Positions 32,382 through 44,139 of a stretch of DNA of 60,000 bases are shown here, piece after piece; within the stretch, counting starts at the first letter, position 1; every line of letters begins with the position of its first letter. The DNA is from Mesostigma viride (lineage: Eukaryota > Streptophyta > Mesostigmatophyceae > Mesostigmatales > Mesostigmataceae): contig RPFO01000670.1 of assembly GCA_009746045.1 (NCBI GenBank), positions 950,454 to 1,010,453 of the forward strand, given 5' to 3'. A program made the position numbers and the translations under genes. The notes under the pieces are model-generated. The model was not told the DNA's origin. It saw only the letters and a program-made list of their open reading frames with translations, and searched no databases.

Positions 32382-34717
32382 CTAGTTGCCATCCGTCTGG
32401 TAAGTGCCACGGGAGGCCAGCAGGACATCCAGGTACGCCTGGTAGTGAGCCACATCCTCGGCATTGTCGTGCCTATCTACAGTGAGGAAAACATCAGCCC
32501 ACACCACGCCATCAGGAAAAAGACCCAGAAAAGCCCAGTAATACCTATGAGCACTGCGTAAGAACGACCTGGCCCCGGGCCCAGTCCAGGAAACCACAGG
32601 CAAAGAGGCGTAGGAAAGGCTCTACCGCGATCAAGCAGAGAGCCCGCAGGAGCAGGCGATGGTACCGGATCCGAGGGCGCAAACCCGTCGGGAAAAACAG
32701 ATCTACCAGGGGCTCCACGTTAGACGGCCACATCCGGATGTGCCGAACCTCACGGGAGCGCCACCGACGGGCACACTGTCGCGACCCGAACGTCTCGAGG
32801 TAGTCGCTAGCCCGTGGAGGAGGATGGCCACGGGAGTCCAGACCCTGGCCCGGGATGGGCGCTGGACGACGGGCATCCCACTCTAGGATGGGCTGAAGGA
32901 CCGTGCTGTACGTGGCACCCGGCATCGCAGGAAACTCTACCGTAAGGGCATCTGAGGCCATAATGCCCAGAGGCGGAGGGTAAGCCCACTGGAACCCGCC
33001 GTAGGTGTCCAAGTCATTGTGACGCCTAGCCCAGCGATACAGGACGCGCCGAACCAGGATCTCACCCTGGAACACCGGATCAGCTAAAATAACCATATCG
33101 AAGGGAGGCCGATCAGTCTCAACGGGTAGGCCACGGTCCCGCGGCGCCCGACACACCTGGGAGAACCCGTAGGACATGGGCGAAATGGCAAGCTCGGCGG
33201 AGGCGCGCGGCAGGTCACACTGGCGGCAGGCGAGCGCAGACATACCGTACCCAAAGACAGGCGTGTCGCGCGACTCCGGAGTCGCATGCACCACAGAAGG
33301 GGCCCGATCCCGATCGCCGGCCCTCTGACAACTCCCGAAGGGAATCAGCAGCGCGGGTGGCGCGAGGATCAGAGCCACTGGACCGAACAACCGCAGCCAA
33401 AGACCGCGGGGCCAAAGGGACAGGGGCCGAAGAAGGGGTAGGAACCGGCACAGACGCAGACGGCGCCGGTACAACAGGGGGTCGCGTCGGACCCGCTGCC
33501 GGAGGGGGTCGCGACGGACCCGCCTCCGCAGCTGGCGCTCCGGTCTCCGGTGGCGGAGCACCCCCAGGCCACATGTTGAAAATAGGGCCCGTGGGGACAG
33601 GCAATCCGGCATACGACTGGTTACCATCTAAGCTCCAGTCAGGCACCGGAATCCTCTGCGGAGGACCACCCTCCCAAAGCCTGGGAAGACCGCCCGGGTC
33701 GCTGAAGAAACCCCGCGAGGGCGGCGCTGACGCGGTGGGCGGCCCGGAAGCGACGGCGGCGGGCGCGGCCGCTGGGGCGGAGGACTCGCGCCGAGGCGCA
33801 GGTAAGTCAGTAGCAGGCGCAGGGGCAGCCGAAGGCGTAGGAGCCGCAGCAACAGAGGAAACCGCAGCCACCGAGGGCTCGCACGGCGCAGGCGGACCCG
33901 TAGACGTCGAGGCGACCGAAGGGGAAGGGGGCACAGATACAGCAGAAACCCCACCTGGCGTGGCTGGAGCGTGCGCCTGGGCCGCCATGAAGGCCCCGAA
34001 GGCCGCTGTCAGGGACTCGATCTGCGCCTGCATCGCAGAAACTGTCGCCGAAAGAGGATCAGGCTCACGATCAGAGCCCAAAGGGGTAGGCTCCACCGAT
34101 GCGCGCCGGACCGACCGGGGTGAAGACGGGACAGGGGAAGGAGCCGACACTGAAGAGGAGGACGCCGCAGGGAAGGCCGAATACTCAGGAGTGTACTGTG
34201 CCTCGACTGGTGCGTCCGTAGGAGTAGGGTCGCCAAATGCTACGCCCGCTGTCTGGTCCGCGATCTCCATGAACTCAACCGCCCGTAGGAGGTCACAGGG
34301 GTTGTCATCTACATCTGCCTCGCCCTCGCCTGGAAGCCAGGGGAACACCTCCCGTAGGCAAGCGCGACCCACAGGGGTAGACAGGTAGGAAAACACCCGG
34401 GGGCACTGAAGGACCGCGGCTATCTGCCCTAATGCTGGGCAGCGGGAGCCGCATCCTAAAAGGCAATGCCCGGCATCGTCGAATCCATGCACAACTAGCT
34501 GTTGCGGATCATCTGGAGCCGGGCCGAACCACGCGACACCAAAGAGGGCAGCCCTGACTAAAGTCGCATGCTGCGCCTGGAGGGCCGACTGAATGATGCC
34601 ACCCGGATAACTGGAACGTGACACCCAGCGGCCCGGAAGGGCCTCGAAGTAGAGCTCTGGATCCGGTGGCGGAGGGGAAGGTGGCCGGCTCTCCGACGGA
34701 GGGGTAGGATCAGCCAT
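32382..34717 (-). pseudogene. Chromovirus ORF3, copy in G3
   Basis: The ATG lies at 34715-34717 (MADPTPPSES). The frame is uninterrupted for about 465 residues through the N-terminal block and the P/A/S-rich linker to about 33320. There a 2-base insertion shifts it, and the C-terminal block continues in the next frame (SALACRQCDLPRASAEL). A 4-base insertion near 32558 causes a second shift before the end TYQTDGN at 32382. Because its breaks differ from those in G1 and G2, the three copies together define one ancestral frame of about 770 codons, evidence that ORF3 was a real protein. Confidence 0.75.
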
Positions 34718-34793
34718 GATGGCTGCGGAGGGGAGGGGACAACCAACCAACCACCAACAGTAGAAATACGATAAGGGAGGGGCAGGTTGCCAA

Positions 34794-37700
34794 CTAGAGC
34801 TGGTGTAGGGTTTTGTAGTGCTGCAACAAACGACTACAACCATCTAACTCACTCTCCGTGTACCATACTTTATCTACCTCACTACGAGCATACATCCATT
34901 TCACTTTATACTGGCGCTGGGTACCACGCCCCTTTTTGATATCTCTATGGGCCACGATGCTCTCTACTTCGTCTTCTACCTCCCCAGTGTCAGGGTTATG
35001 CTCTAAAGGGGCAGGAGCTAGTTCTCTACCAGCGAACGTGCTAGGGTGATAAAGCTTCAGCTGGCTTCTATGGAAGGTGTTAGAATGTGTCTGCCAAGAG
35101 GTAGGGATATCGATTTTATATAAGAAATTTCCTACCCTAGACAACACACGGAAGGGTCCTAAGAAGGCGGGCCTAAGTTTAACCTTAAGTTCTGCTTCGA
35201 ACTTGTGAGCAAAACGGCCAACACGGGGGCCTTCTACTAATACTAGATCTCCTATATCTATCTCAGGCGCTCTTCTATCTAAGGAGGCACGCAACCTAGC
35301 AAGGTACTTAGACTGAGCCTTTTGGTACCCTGAAATCGCGTGATCATGTGCAGTTTTCATTCTATCTAGCAAGGCCTGTACACCTTCTACAGTATCCCGG
35401 GACACATCGTCCCTGTCCCGTAGAGGACTAGCTAAGAGAGAGGTAGGGGTAAGAGGCTGTCTACCAGTATCTAGGAAGAAGGGCGTATATCCATGCGCAG
35501 CCTGGGGGCAATTGTTAAGGGAGAACTCTACCAAGCATAAATAATCCTCCCAATCACTTCCCGAGCCATTAACATAGTGCCTAAGCGCTTCTTCCACTAC
35601 CCTATTAACACGTCGTTCGTCACTGCACCTATTCTTAGGACTGAGTTCAACTCAGTCCTATTCTTAGGACTGAGTTTTTGGGTTTCGTAGAAAATTCGCC
35701 CAAGTCGGAATGTTTGTCCAAAAAATTCCCTCAAAATTTATTCAAATACTACGTGAAATGACCTTTCTTAGACATATTTTTGCGATTTTTTTGGATTTTG
35801 TTTGGGCGGCTAAATGTACGGTCAAAGTACAGGTGGTAAGGGTACTTTTTCACGTGAAACGTGAGTTCCGGAAATGCACGACCTAGCCATGGCGGCTTGC
35901 GCCCATGCATGCAGTTTACGTTTGCGGACGATTTAGCTGGTAAAACCCAGGAAATAGATTTTATATGTCCTAAAGATGACACAAACCAATTTTTAGCTCC
36001 CGGGGATGCGATTTACCAGGTGTCGGCACTGCTCTTGCTGGAAAAAACTGCGACCAGGCAGGTTGACGGAATTGATGACTAAATTTACTTTACGGTGCAG
36101 TTCCAAGGGTTTATATGCTTCTTTCTACTTATTATCATGCATGTGTGTAGAATTAAGTCAGTGGCAGTAAAGATTTGATGATTTCGACCACTCTGTCATG
36201 TCATGGTTTGTGTGCCGCAAGTGTCACTTTTGCGGGCACCGCCTGGGCCAAGATAACGCCATCCGTGCACGGTAAAGCTGAAATATCGTCACCTCATCGT
36301 TTTGTTATGTTCTTACATGAGTTTGAGCTTGCAAGGCGCTGTCAGTTTCGAATCTTGATGCGCTTTCTTGACCGTTGCCTGCCCCTCTCTAAACCCCCCA
36401 TTTTTTATGATGTTACCAGGCATTTGCCTTACCCTAGTGTACTTTTGCAGTTTTTTAGGCGCTGTATGGGTTTAAATACCTTCATAGATGTTAGTTATTC
36501 TTTTGCTACGTTCATACTGCGTGATTGTATGGCCATGGGCTGCATCCAGCGTGCTTTCAAGCTTATACGGGTGAGTGAAGAATCTTGGTGATAAACCACT
36601 GTCATCATGTGCCAGCAAGTATGTTGGCCATGCCATGGCAAGGCAAAACAGTGTTAGCCATCTCTATTCTTGTTAAAAACAATTGAAATATGCTTAACCT
36701 ACCCATTATGTTGGTGGTTAAGTCTCATAATAAAACCCTTTGTAGGTAGGTATCAATGCCCATTCCCTACGTGCGTGCATAGGCTCTCACACATATACTA
36801 AGGTATAATATAACTGCAATATGATGATGCAAGTATGTTTTCCTGTTATGCTAGAAGGGAAATGAGTTGATTGGCATGGTTGGTTGCCACGGTGGTGTGT
36901 AGTATGACCGCACTTACATGCTTGCACATTGCTAGCAACCTCGAAACCCATTCTTAGGGCTGGTGGTTTTTGGTGAGTTTCAGGTAGAGGCTGTGGCCAA
37001 ATTGAGCCCAGTTTTTTGCCATGTTTCAAGAACTATATTGTTTACACGCCTATATTTTTTCAACATGCATATGGATTTTATTGAATTTTCCCAACTCGTC
37101 CTTCCACAGAAAAATTGCCAAATCGCGAGCATGGGTTGACACCCTTGTAAAATTTTACATGATTTGGTCAACATATGATTTTTTAGGCATATGCCCAAGC
37201 ATTAGCATGATATTGAGTGCTCTGATGCATATCAAACATATGGGGTACCCCCCTACCCTTACCGCTACATGATCTCAAAGTTGGCATACTCAGTCCTATT
37301 TTTAGGACTGAGTTTTGACGTACGACGTGTTAAGACGCTCTACTAAATGAGAGGAGGAGGAGTGGTAGGCAGTACCGAATGTAACCTTGGTACCGATAGC
37401 AGCGAAAAACTGCTGCCAAAAGTCTGAGGTAAATAACTTATCTTTATCACTAACAAACTGCCTACTCAACCCATGATATCTGTAAACGTTATTAAGGTAT
37501 AGGCGTGCGCAATCACGTGCGGTGAGTTCTAAAGGACACGGCACGAGATGACACATACGAGTAAAACGATCTACGAACACAAGGATCTAGGCATTACCTC
37601 TATCATTCTTCCTAAAAGGTCCTACAAAATCCATCATGATAGAGTCCCACGGCATGATGGGATCAGGCAGGGTCCTAGGTTCTGCTATCTGTCCTACATT

Positions 37701-40557
37701 ATTGGGTTTCATCTCCTGGCAAGATTGACAGGTTCTAACATACTCATCTACATCCTTGAAAAGAGAAGGCCAGTAATAAGAGCGGGCTACTAGGTCCCGT
37801 ACCCGTTTACCACCCTGATGAGCAGCTAAGTCATGCAACTCAAAGAGCAAGGAGGAGCGACAGATAGGAGGGACATACAGGCGCCATTGAGGGGGAGAAT
37901 CTGCTATTTGCACATATAAAAACCCACCTACAAATTTACAAGGGTGCTTGCCTAATTGTTGGGGATGGGCTGCAATGGCAGCTAAAGCTTCCGGCTCAGT
38001 GGCCGTAAATCTACTAATAAGGCGTTCAAGATCAGAGGTAGGCATCGCTACAGAGGTATCCAGAACAGGCTTAAAGAGGTCTCCTACCGCCTTGCCAAAG
38101 AGAAGGGGAGGTCCTAAAGGAACTATGTTATCATAAGACTATCCTGACCTAGTCGCTATATGGCTAAGCGGTATAGAAATTTTATTTTTCCCCTCCCCCC
38201 CCACCGAGACCACAGGAAGGGCCTCACACGGGAGAGAGAGTCCTACGTGAGAAAGGAGATAAGGCATGCGAACAGCAGTATGAAAGAGATAGGCATAGGA
38301 TTCATCATCAGGTAGTTCGCCATAAGGGGTTACCCCCATAGTAGTAGGAACTAGAGTAGTATTGAGAACATCCAGGTCCTCGAAAAAGGAGTAATCTGCG
38401 CGACGGGAGAGTGCATCTGGTACTATATATATTATCTACACCCTTAACATACTGAAGTTTAAAAGGGGAAAACTGTGCTAAAAACTCCATCCAGCGCGCT
38501 TGACGAGGGGTAAGATTGGGTTGGGAGAGAAGATGAGTAAGGGGACGGTGATCTGTTTGGATAACTAATCTATAAGGATCTATTTCACAGGGTTCATTCA
38601 GGCAGACATCAAATTGAGCACCTTTAAGAAAGTGCTGCCACGCATGGCAACAATACACCACTGCTAAGAGTTCCTGCTGGTGTACGGGATAGTTACGCTC
38701 CGCAGGGAGCATTGTCATAGAGATGTACTCAATTGGCTGTAAGCCCTGACCCTGATCCTGGAGAAGGACGCCCCCTATAGCTACCTTACTAGCGTCTGTA
38801 GCTACCACAAAGGGTTTAGTAGTATCCGGTAGGATGAGTACGGGAGGGGAGAGGAGTAGGGATTTTAAACACTGAAAGGCCGACTGACATTCACTACTCC
38901 AAACAAAGGGGATATCCTTCTTTAATAAATGATTAATAGGGGCTGCTATAGTTGCGAAACGCGGGACAAAACGCCTATAGTAAGAGGCAATCCCTAGAAA
39001 ACTACGTACACCTTTAACGTCGGTAGGGGTAGGCCATTCCTGAATTGACTTAGTTTTATCCGGGTCGGTAGCGACCCCGGCATCTGACAAGACGTGTCCT
39101 AAAAATGGTACACTCCTACCACTGAACGAACTTTAGCACGGCGAGCCCACAAGGAATTTTCAGCCATTATCTCTAATACTTTCTTTAAATCACGTAGGTG
39201 CGTATCAAAATCAGGAGAGTAAATAAGGATATCATCTAAGTAAGCTTGAGCACAAGAACGGTCACTGCTCAGATAAAGAAACAGAGGAGAAGGAAGGATC
39301 CTTTAAATCAGAGGACACTTGAGGAAGGTGAGAATTCCCCATAACAGGTCTAAGCACTTCATTCATTAACATTTGAAAAGAGGCAGGAGAGTTACAGAGT
39401 CCCATAGCCGCTACTCTAAACTGGTAATGACCAAAAGGGGTGGCAAAGGCGGTTTTATGGCAATCCTCAGGAGCTATCCGCAATTGCCAAAAACCATCCG
39501 CACAATCCAATACTGTGAAACACGTAGAACCTTTAACCTTATTAAATATATCATCAATACGAGGTAGAGGGTATTTAGACTTCACAGTAATATCATTCAA
39601 CTTCCTATAATTAGTAACTAGGCGAAACTTGCCATTTGGCTTAGGAACTAACAGGACACCAGCTGAGTAGGGGGAGTTACTAGGCTCTATCAATCCTGCT
39701 TCTAATAGTGACACTAAAATCTGTTTTAGTTCCTTTAACTCGGTAGGGCCCATTCTATACATCGGAGAGTGCGTAGGAACTGCACCGTCCTTGATGACTA
39801 CACGGTGTAAAACAGAACGAGGAGGAGGATAGGAAGGAGTCTTTTCTTCAAAAACTTTTGAGGCATCTATCACAGCCATGTATCTGACTATTTCATTTTC
39901 AGTAAATCCCACTCCTATTGTATCCACTGTGTTTATATCTATGTCCACACTATTATTAGTGATAGGTATCTCCTGTACTTCTAACTGAAGGAACATACAT
40001 AATAGGTATCCATATTCCTTTAGTTCAGATCGCAATTCTTCATTGGACATTAATACTTCAGGTATAGGTCTTACAGGGGGATCAACAGGTGTAGGAGGAG
40101 TAATATCTACCAAGGATAAATTTTCTAATCTATAATGACGTTCCGGTACCCAGTAAGAGCTATCTGGAAACCAAATGACCATGGTATCATAATTAATAGT
40201 AATCTTATTATCCTGGTGCCAATCTAATCCTAGTAATACATCAGCGGTAGTGATAGGGCCTATAGTGGCCGTCAGGTTGATAGTACGTCCTTGTATGACC
40301 AGGGGAAGGGACACCGTACCCGGGGAATGACTGGTGCGACCGTCAGCATAATGAACAGTGACAGGTTTGGTGTGAGGGATAGGGACTAGTCCTAAACGCC
40401 TAACTAGGGCCTCGCTCACAAAGGAGCTAGCCGCACCGCTATCTACCAACACAGAGACATTCAAAAGTTCATCAGCATGCAAGAAAGGGTCTACAACAGT
40501 ATGGGGAACGGTTAAACCACCATTCAAGAACATAAGGGGACGGACACGTAGTGGTAG
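34794..40557 (-). pseudogene. pol: Chromovirus pol of G3 (protease to chromodomain), interrupted
   Basis: Protease motif VLVDSGAASSFVSEALV is at about 40465-40415, with a downstream VLLGLDWH block. RT motifs include VVIKDGAVPTHSP, LLEAGLIEPSNSPYSAG, FTVLDCADGFWQLRI and YLDDILIYS (YLDD codons 39231-39242). RNase H starts VVATDASKVAIGG. Integrase has HQGGKRVRDL and TCQSCQEM, then the DDE core, and a terminal chromodomain ending LHQL at 34794. Frameshifts lie near 39265, 39105, 38425 (a TATA duplication) and 38145. The integrase core is split by the insertion at 35609-37329. Removing it joins ...VERLN and RVVEEALRHY as in G2. Confidence 0.88.
35609..37329. mobile_element. piggyBac-type non-autonomous element in G3 integrase
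   Basis: 1721 bp between TTAA copies (35605-35608 and 37330-37333). Ends are inverted repeats CACGTCGTTCGTCA / CACGTCGTACGTCA with one mismatch. Just inside both ends lie hairpins of CTCAGTCCTA...TAGGACTGAG (two on the left at 35631-35676, one on the right at 37290-37315). Short frames are present (35861-36082, 73 aa; 36175-36591, 138 aa), with no transposase motif I recognise. A gene with several introns could be hidden but I cannot support one. The TIRs differ from those of the piggyBac element at 15472-20139. Confidence 0.85.
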
Positions 40558-41173
40558 AGTTGTATGAGAGTGAATGCCAAGAATTCCGCCATGGTTCTTG
40601 CAGGAAGTTGCCTTTATTAATAACAAGGAACACAGACGTAAGTCACGTCACTTCCAAGACTGCACGCAGCACAGGCGACAGGGTCGCAGTGCCCAGAGAA
40701 CGTGCACGCAAGAACTAGCGTCCCGGTGCGACCAAGTCACACATATAGGTTGTTAGGGACGCGTCCAAGTATTCAGCTGCACTGTCACAGCTGAACTGTC
40801 AATCAATTGATTACACAGACTCTGGCACGCCTTTGGCGCGCAGATCTATCAATTGTCCATACGGCTAGTCCTGTGGACCTATCCGTACACTGCTCAGCAT
40901 CAATTGTCTCATAGGTCCTGGCGCGCTACAGCGCCCCTACCTATCAATTGACCATCAAGTCCTGTACAAGTCCTGTCAACGTCCTGCGGACTATCAAAGT
41001 GACACTTGTACATCCTGTGTCCGTACGCGCCCACAGTGGCGCGCCGGGTACTGTCGGCACAGCCTAGGAAACGTCATAACTTTTACGTTCCTTAACCAAA
41101 TGAGGCGTTCAAGGTGCCGTTGGAAAGAGCGTAACAATCTCTATCCATCTAACGTAAATCCTTTACGTTAACT
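40558..41173 (-). repeat. LTR 1 of the copia-like A/B array
   Basis: The first of three related repeats, AGTTGTATGAGAG...TTTACGTTAACT on the plus strand. It differs most from the other two in its first ~100 bases. It abuts the chromovirus G3 sequence, so 40557/40558 is the insertion junction. The candidate target duplication is GGTAG (40553-40557), whose partner should lie beyond the window. Confidence 0.82.
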
Positions 41174-41829
41174 CCAATCCCTTCTTTTCTTTAGGGATCA
41201 CATCCCCTGCCAGGGACCCTTGAAGTAGCTTGAAATGTCCTTCACTCCAGCTTGAAGCTTGAACAGATGTCTTTAATGGCCATTGCCATTCCCCCAGCCT
41301 TTTCTTTTAAGGAACTGGAAAAGAAACAGATCTGCCACAGGGAAAACCATTCCATGAGAAATGGATAAAAACCTATGGAAGTGGCATTACAGAGTACCAC
41401 CAGATATTAGAAGCCCACAAAATTAAATACATACAGGTTAATTCTATGAGGTCTTCTCCAGGAATTAATCCCATCACCTCGGTAGAGCCTCCAGTACAAT
41501 GACCTTCTGGCGGTGAGTTACATTAATCCCAGATACTAATCCCATAAAACCCAGTACATATTCAATATAAGTACAATAAATCCATGACAATTAAAATACC
41601 ACTTGACAAAGTAAGGCGTATTACAATAGTTTGCCTGTCATTCTCTCAACAGGGGTCTATTGGCGCCCGTCTTACGGCGCCCGTCTACTTGCCAGATGGT
41701 AAACTGCCACAGCAAACAAATGACAAAATGAAACACATAGGCAACAATTAAATCCTGCCCTGGGGAACTAGGGAAGTCTGAACAGGCAAACACCTGAACA
41801 GGCCAGCTTGTAGAAACATAATACCAGGG
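41174..41829 (-). other. Internal remnant between LTR 1 and LTR 2
   Basis: 656 bp, nearly identical to 42445-43100 at the 3' end of unit A, and including the same polypurine tract next to the LTR. All coding sequence is missing. The unit therefore looks like a deletion derivative sharing its LTRs with unit A. No gene. Confidence 0.75.
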
Positions 41830-42444
41830 AGTTGAATGAGAGTTTACCACCGAGGGAATCCATGGCTCTTGCAGGAAAGTTGCCTTTATTATAATGAGCA
41901 AACACAGACGTAAGTCACGTCAAGTCCGAGACTGCACGTAGCACAGACGACAGGGTCGTTATGCCAAGAGAGCGTGCACGCAAGAGCTAGCGTCCCGTGT
42001 GACCAAGTCACTCATATAGCTTGCTAGGGACGCGTCCAAGTATTCAGCTGCACTGTCACAGCTGAACTGTCAATCAATTGATTACACAGACTCTGGCACG
42101 CCTTTGGCGCGCAGATCTATCAATTGTCCATACGGCTAGTCCTGTGGACCTATCCGTACACTAGTCAGCATCAATTGTCTCATAGGTCCTGGCGCGCTAC
42201 AGTGCGCCTACCTATCAATTGACCATCAAGTCCTGTACAAGTCCTGTCAACGTCCTGCGGACTATCAAAGTGACACTTGTACATCCTGTGTCCGTACGCG
42301 CCCACAGTGGCGCGCCGGGTACTGTCGGCACAGCCTAGGAAACGTCATAACTTTTACGTTCCTTAACCAAATGAGGCGTTCAAGGTGCCGTTGGAAAGAG
42401 CGTAACAATCTCTATCCATCTAACGTAAATCCTTTACGTTAACT
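41830..42444 (-). repeat. LTR 2 of the array (3' LTR of unit A)
   Basis: 615 bp, AGTTGAATGAGAG...CGTTAACT. The plus-strand bases just right of it, CCAATCCCTTCTTTTCTTTAG, are the complement of a polypurine tract (AAAGAAAAGAAGGGA), which fixes it as the 3' LTR of a minus-strand element. Confidence 0.87.
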
Positions 42445-43395
42445 CCAATCCCTTCTTTTCTTTAGGGATTACATCCCCTGCCAGGGACCCTTGAAGTAGC
42501 TTGAAATGTCCTTCACTCCAGCTTGAAGCTTGAACAGATGTCTTTAATGGCCAATGCCATTCCCCCAGCCCTTTCTTTTAAGGAACTGGAAAAGAAACAG
42601 ATCTGCCACAGGGAAAACCATTTCATGAGAAATGGATAAAAACCTATGGAAGTGGCATTACAGAGTACCACCAGATATTAGAAACACACAAAATTAAATA
42701 CATACAGGTTAATTCTATGAGGTCTTCTCCAGGAATTAATCCCATCACCTCGGTAGAGCCTCCAGTACAATGACCTTCTGGCGGTGAGTTACATTAATCC
42801 CAGATACTAATCCCATAAAACCCAGTACATATCTAATATAAGCACAATAAATCCATGACAATTGAAATACCACTTGACAAAGTAAGACGTATTACAATAG
42901 TTTCCCCGTCATACTCTCAACAGGTTAGTATTGGCGCCCGTCTTATGGCGCCCGTCTACTTGTCAGATGATAAATTGCCACAGCAAACAAATGACAAAAT
43001 GAAACACATAGGCAACAATTAAATCCTGCCCTGGGGAACTAGGGAAGTCTGAACAGGTAAAACACCTGAGCAGGCCAGCTTGTAGAAACATAATACCAGG
43101 GAATCGAACCCCGCCCTATAAACCCCAGAATAAAGGTTCCCAGACCATTGTGAGAGGTATGTACAAATATACATTTCTTTTTAAATAGAATACATGGTCT
43201 GTAATGGACCTGTCAACCTTGTGTAGTCAACAGCATGAACCCCAGCCAAAACCTGGCTGTATCCTGATTAAAATCAGAGTGAGTGTACCATGGTCCATGA
43301 GCCTTAGTACAGACTAAAATACAGGTATTATGCCAGTCACAATGCTGACACTACCACACAATCTGCTCTCCAATGCCCTATAACCAGGCACCAGC
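42445..43395 (-). other. 3' region of unit A with polypurine tract and T-arm-like sequence
   Basis: Non-coding, 951 bp between the RNase H stop and LTR 2. Near 43098-43114 the minus strand reads CGGGGTTCGATTCCCTG, a perfect five-pair T-arm-like hairpin that includes a B-box-type GGTTCGATTCC. The matching position in unit B is exactly where the following ~655 bp are deleted. Confidence 0.65.
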
Positions 43396-44139
43396 TTAGA
43401 CAGCTTGCTGAGATGGGTCCATCAGAGACTGAAGAACCTTGTATTGCACTGCTGCCTTCTGCACTAGCTTGGTCAAAGCATCAGCAGGATTGTCAACCCC
43501 AGGGATATGCTCAATATTGGCCAAGGAGGACAATTCCTTAAGAAGGAGATAATCCAAGTCCCTACTTCTGGCCATCTGCCTGTGCACAAACTGCACCATC
43601 CCCATGGAGTCTGTTTTTAGAAGAGTGGTAACCTGAAGTGGCCAAGGAGTGTTAGAAGTCATCTGATGAAGCAACTCCTTCAGATAAAGGCTTGTGTGAA
43701 TGCCTTCACAAATAGCCCTGCATTCTGCCACATCACTACTGACAGCCACCCGTTTGTGCAGGCGACTGAACCAGCTCACCAAACTCCCCAGGCCTTCCTG
43801 TCTGAGCACAAAGAGCCCTGCAGCCCTGCCCCTGACCTTGGAGACCTGCCTGCTGTCCATTGAGCTATCCACATACAGCTCCATGCAAATGGGTTGTGAT
43901 AAATCCACTGCAGACAACAGAATGCCAGACGAAGCCCTGACCTGATCAGCCACCTTGGCAGACCCTAGCTCTGTCAGCATGTCATCAGGCAACCTGGCTA
44001 TGACCATAAGGTCTGGCCTGGAAATGCCTGCCACCCAAGCAACCATGCCCCTCACCATGGGACACAGTGCCTGTGTGATGACTGGAGGAAGCTTGCTAAT
44101 GAGGGTCTCTTGATAATCGTTGCCCCCCACCAGCAGCAT
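43396..44139 (-). CDS. RNase H domain of unit A, -1 frame relative to RT
   Basis: The frame contains LYVDSSMDSRQVSKV, VAECRAICEGIHTS, LLKTDSMGMVQ and IPGVDNPADALTKL, the four acidic motifs of copia RNase H, which degrades the RNA strand during reverse transcription in the particle. The ATG at 44137-44139 is internal. Translation more plausibly enters by a -1 shift from RT at the G7 run 44148-44154, which would read KKGGEWRMLLVGG across the join. The stop at 43396 is followed by the untranslated 3' region. Confidence 0.82.
   Translation of the reverse strand: MLLVGGNDYQETLISKLPPVITQALCPMVRGMVAWVAGISRPDLMVIARLPDDMLTELGSAKVADQVRASSGILLSAVDLSQPICMELYVDSSMDSRQVSKVRGRAAGLFVLRQEGLGSLVSWFSRLHKRVAVSSDVAECRAICEGIHTSLYLKELLHQMTSNTPWPLQVTTLLKTDSMGMVQFVHRQMARSRDLDYLLLKELSSLANIEHIPGVDNPADALTKLVQKAAVQYKVLQSLMDPSQQAV

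Larger units (their letters stand above)
31468..40557 (-). mobile_element. Ty3/gypsy chromovirus copy G3
   Basis: Minus-orientation copy containing protease, RT, RNase H, integrase, chromodomain, ORF3, polypurine tract and 3' LTR. A 1.7 kb TTAA element sits in the integrase (35609-37329). At 40557 it stops where the copia-array LTR begins, upstream of the protease. The gag and 5' LTR may therefore lie beyond the right end of the window, on the far side of the array. It is the best template for the family because its pol is the longest visible. Confidence 0.88.

Noticed and set aside
36175-36591. Host gene inside the TTAA element (138-residue frame)
   Set aside because: It is within clear transposon ends, with no homology I can name and no exon structure I can support.
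41174-41829. Independent transposon between LTR 1 and LTR 2
   Set aside because: It is nearly identical to the 3' internal tail of unit A including the polypurine tract, so it is a deletion remnant of the same element.
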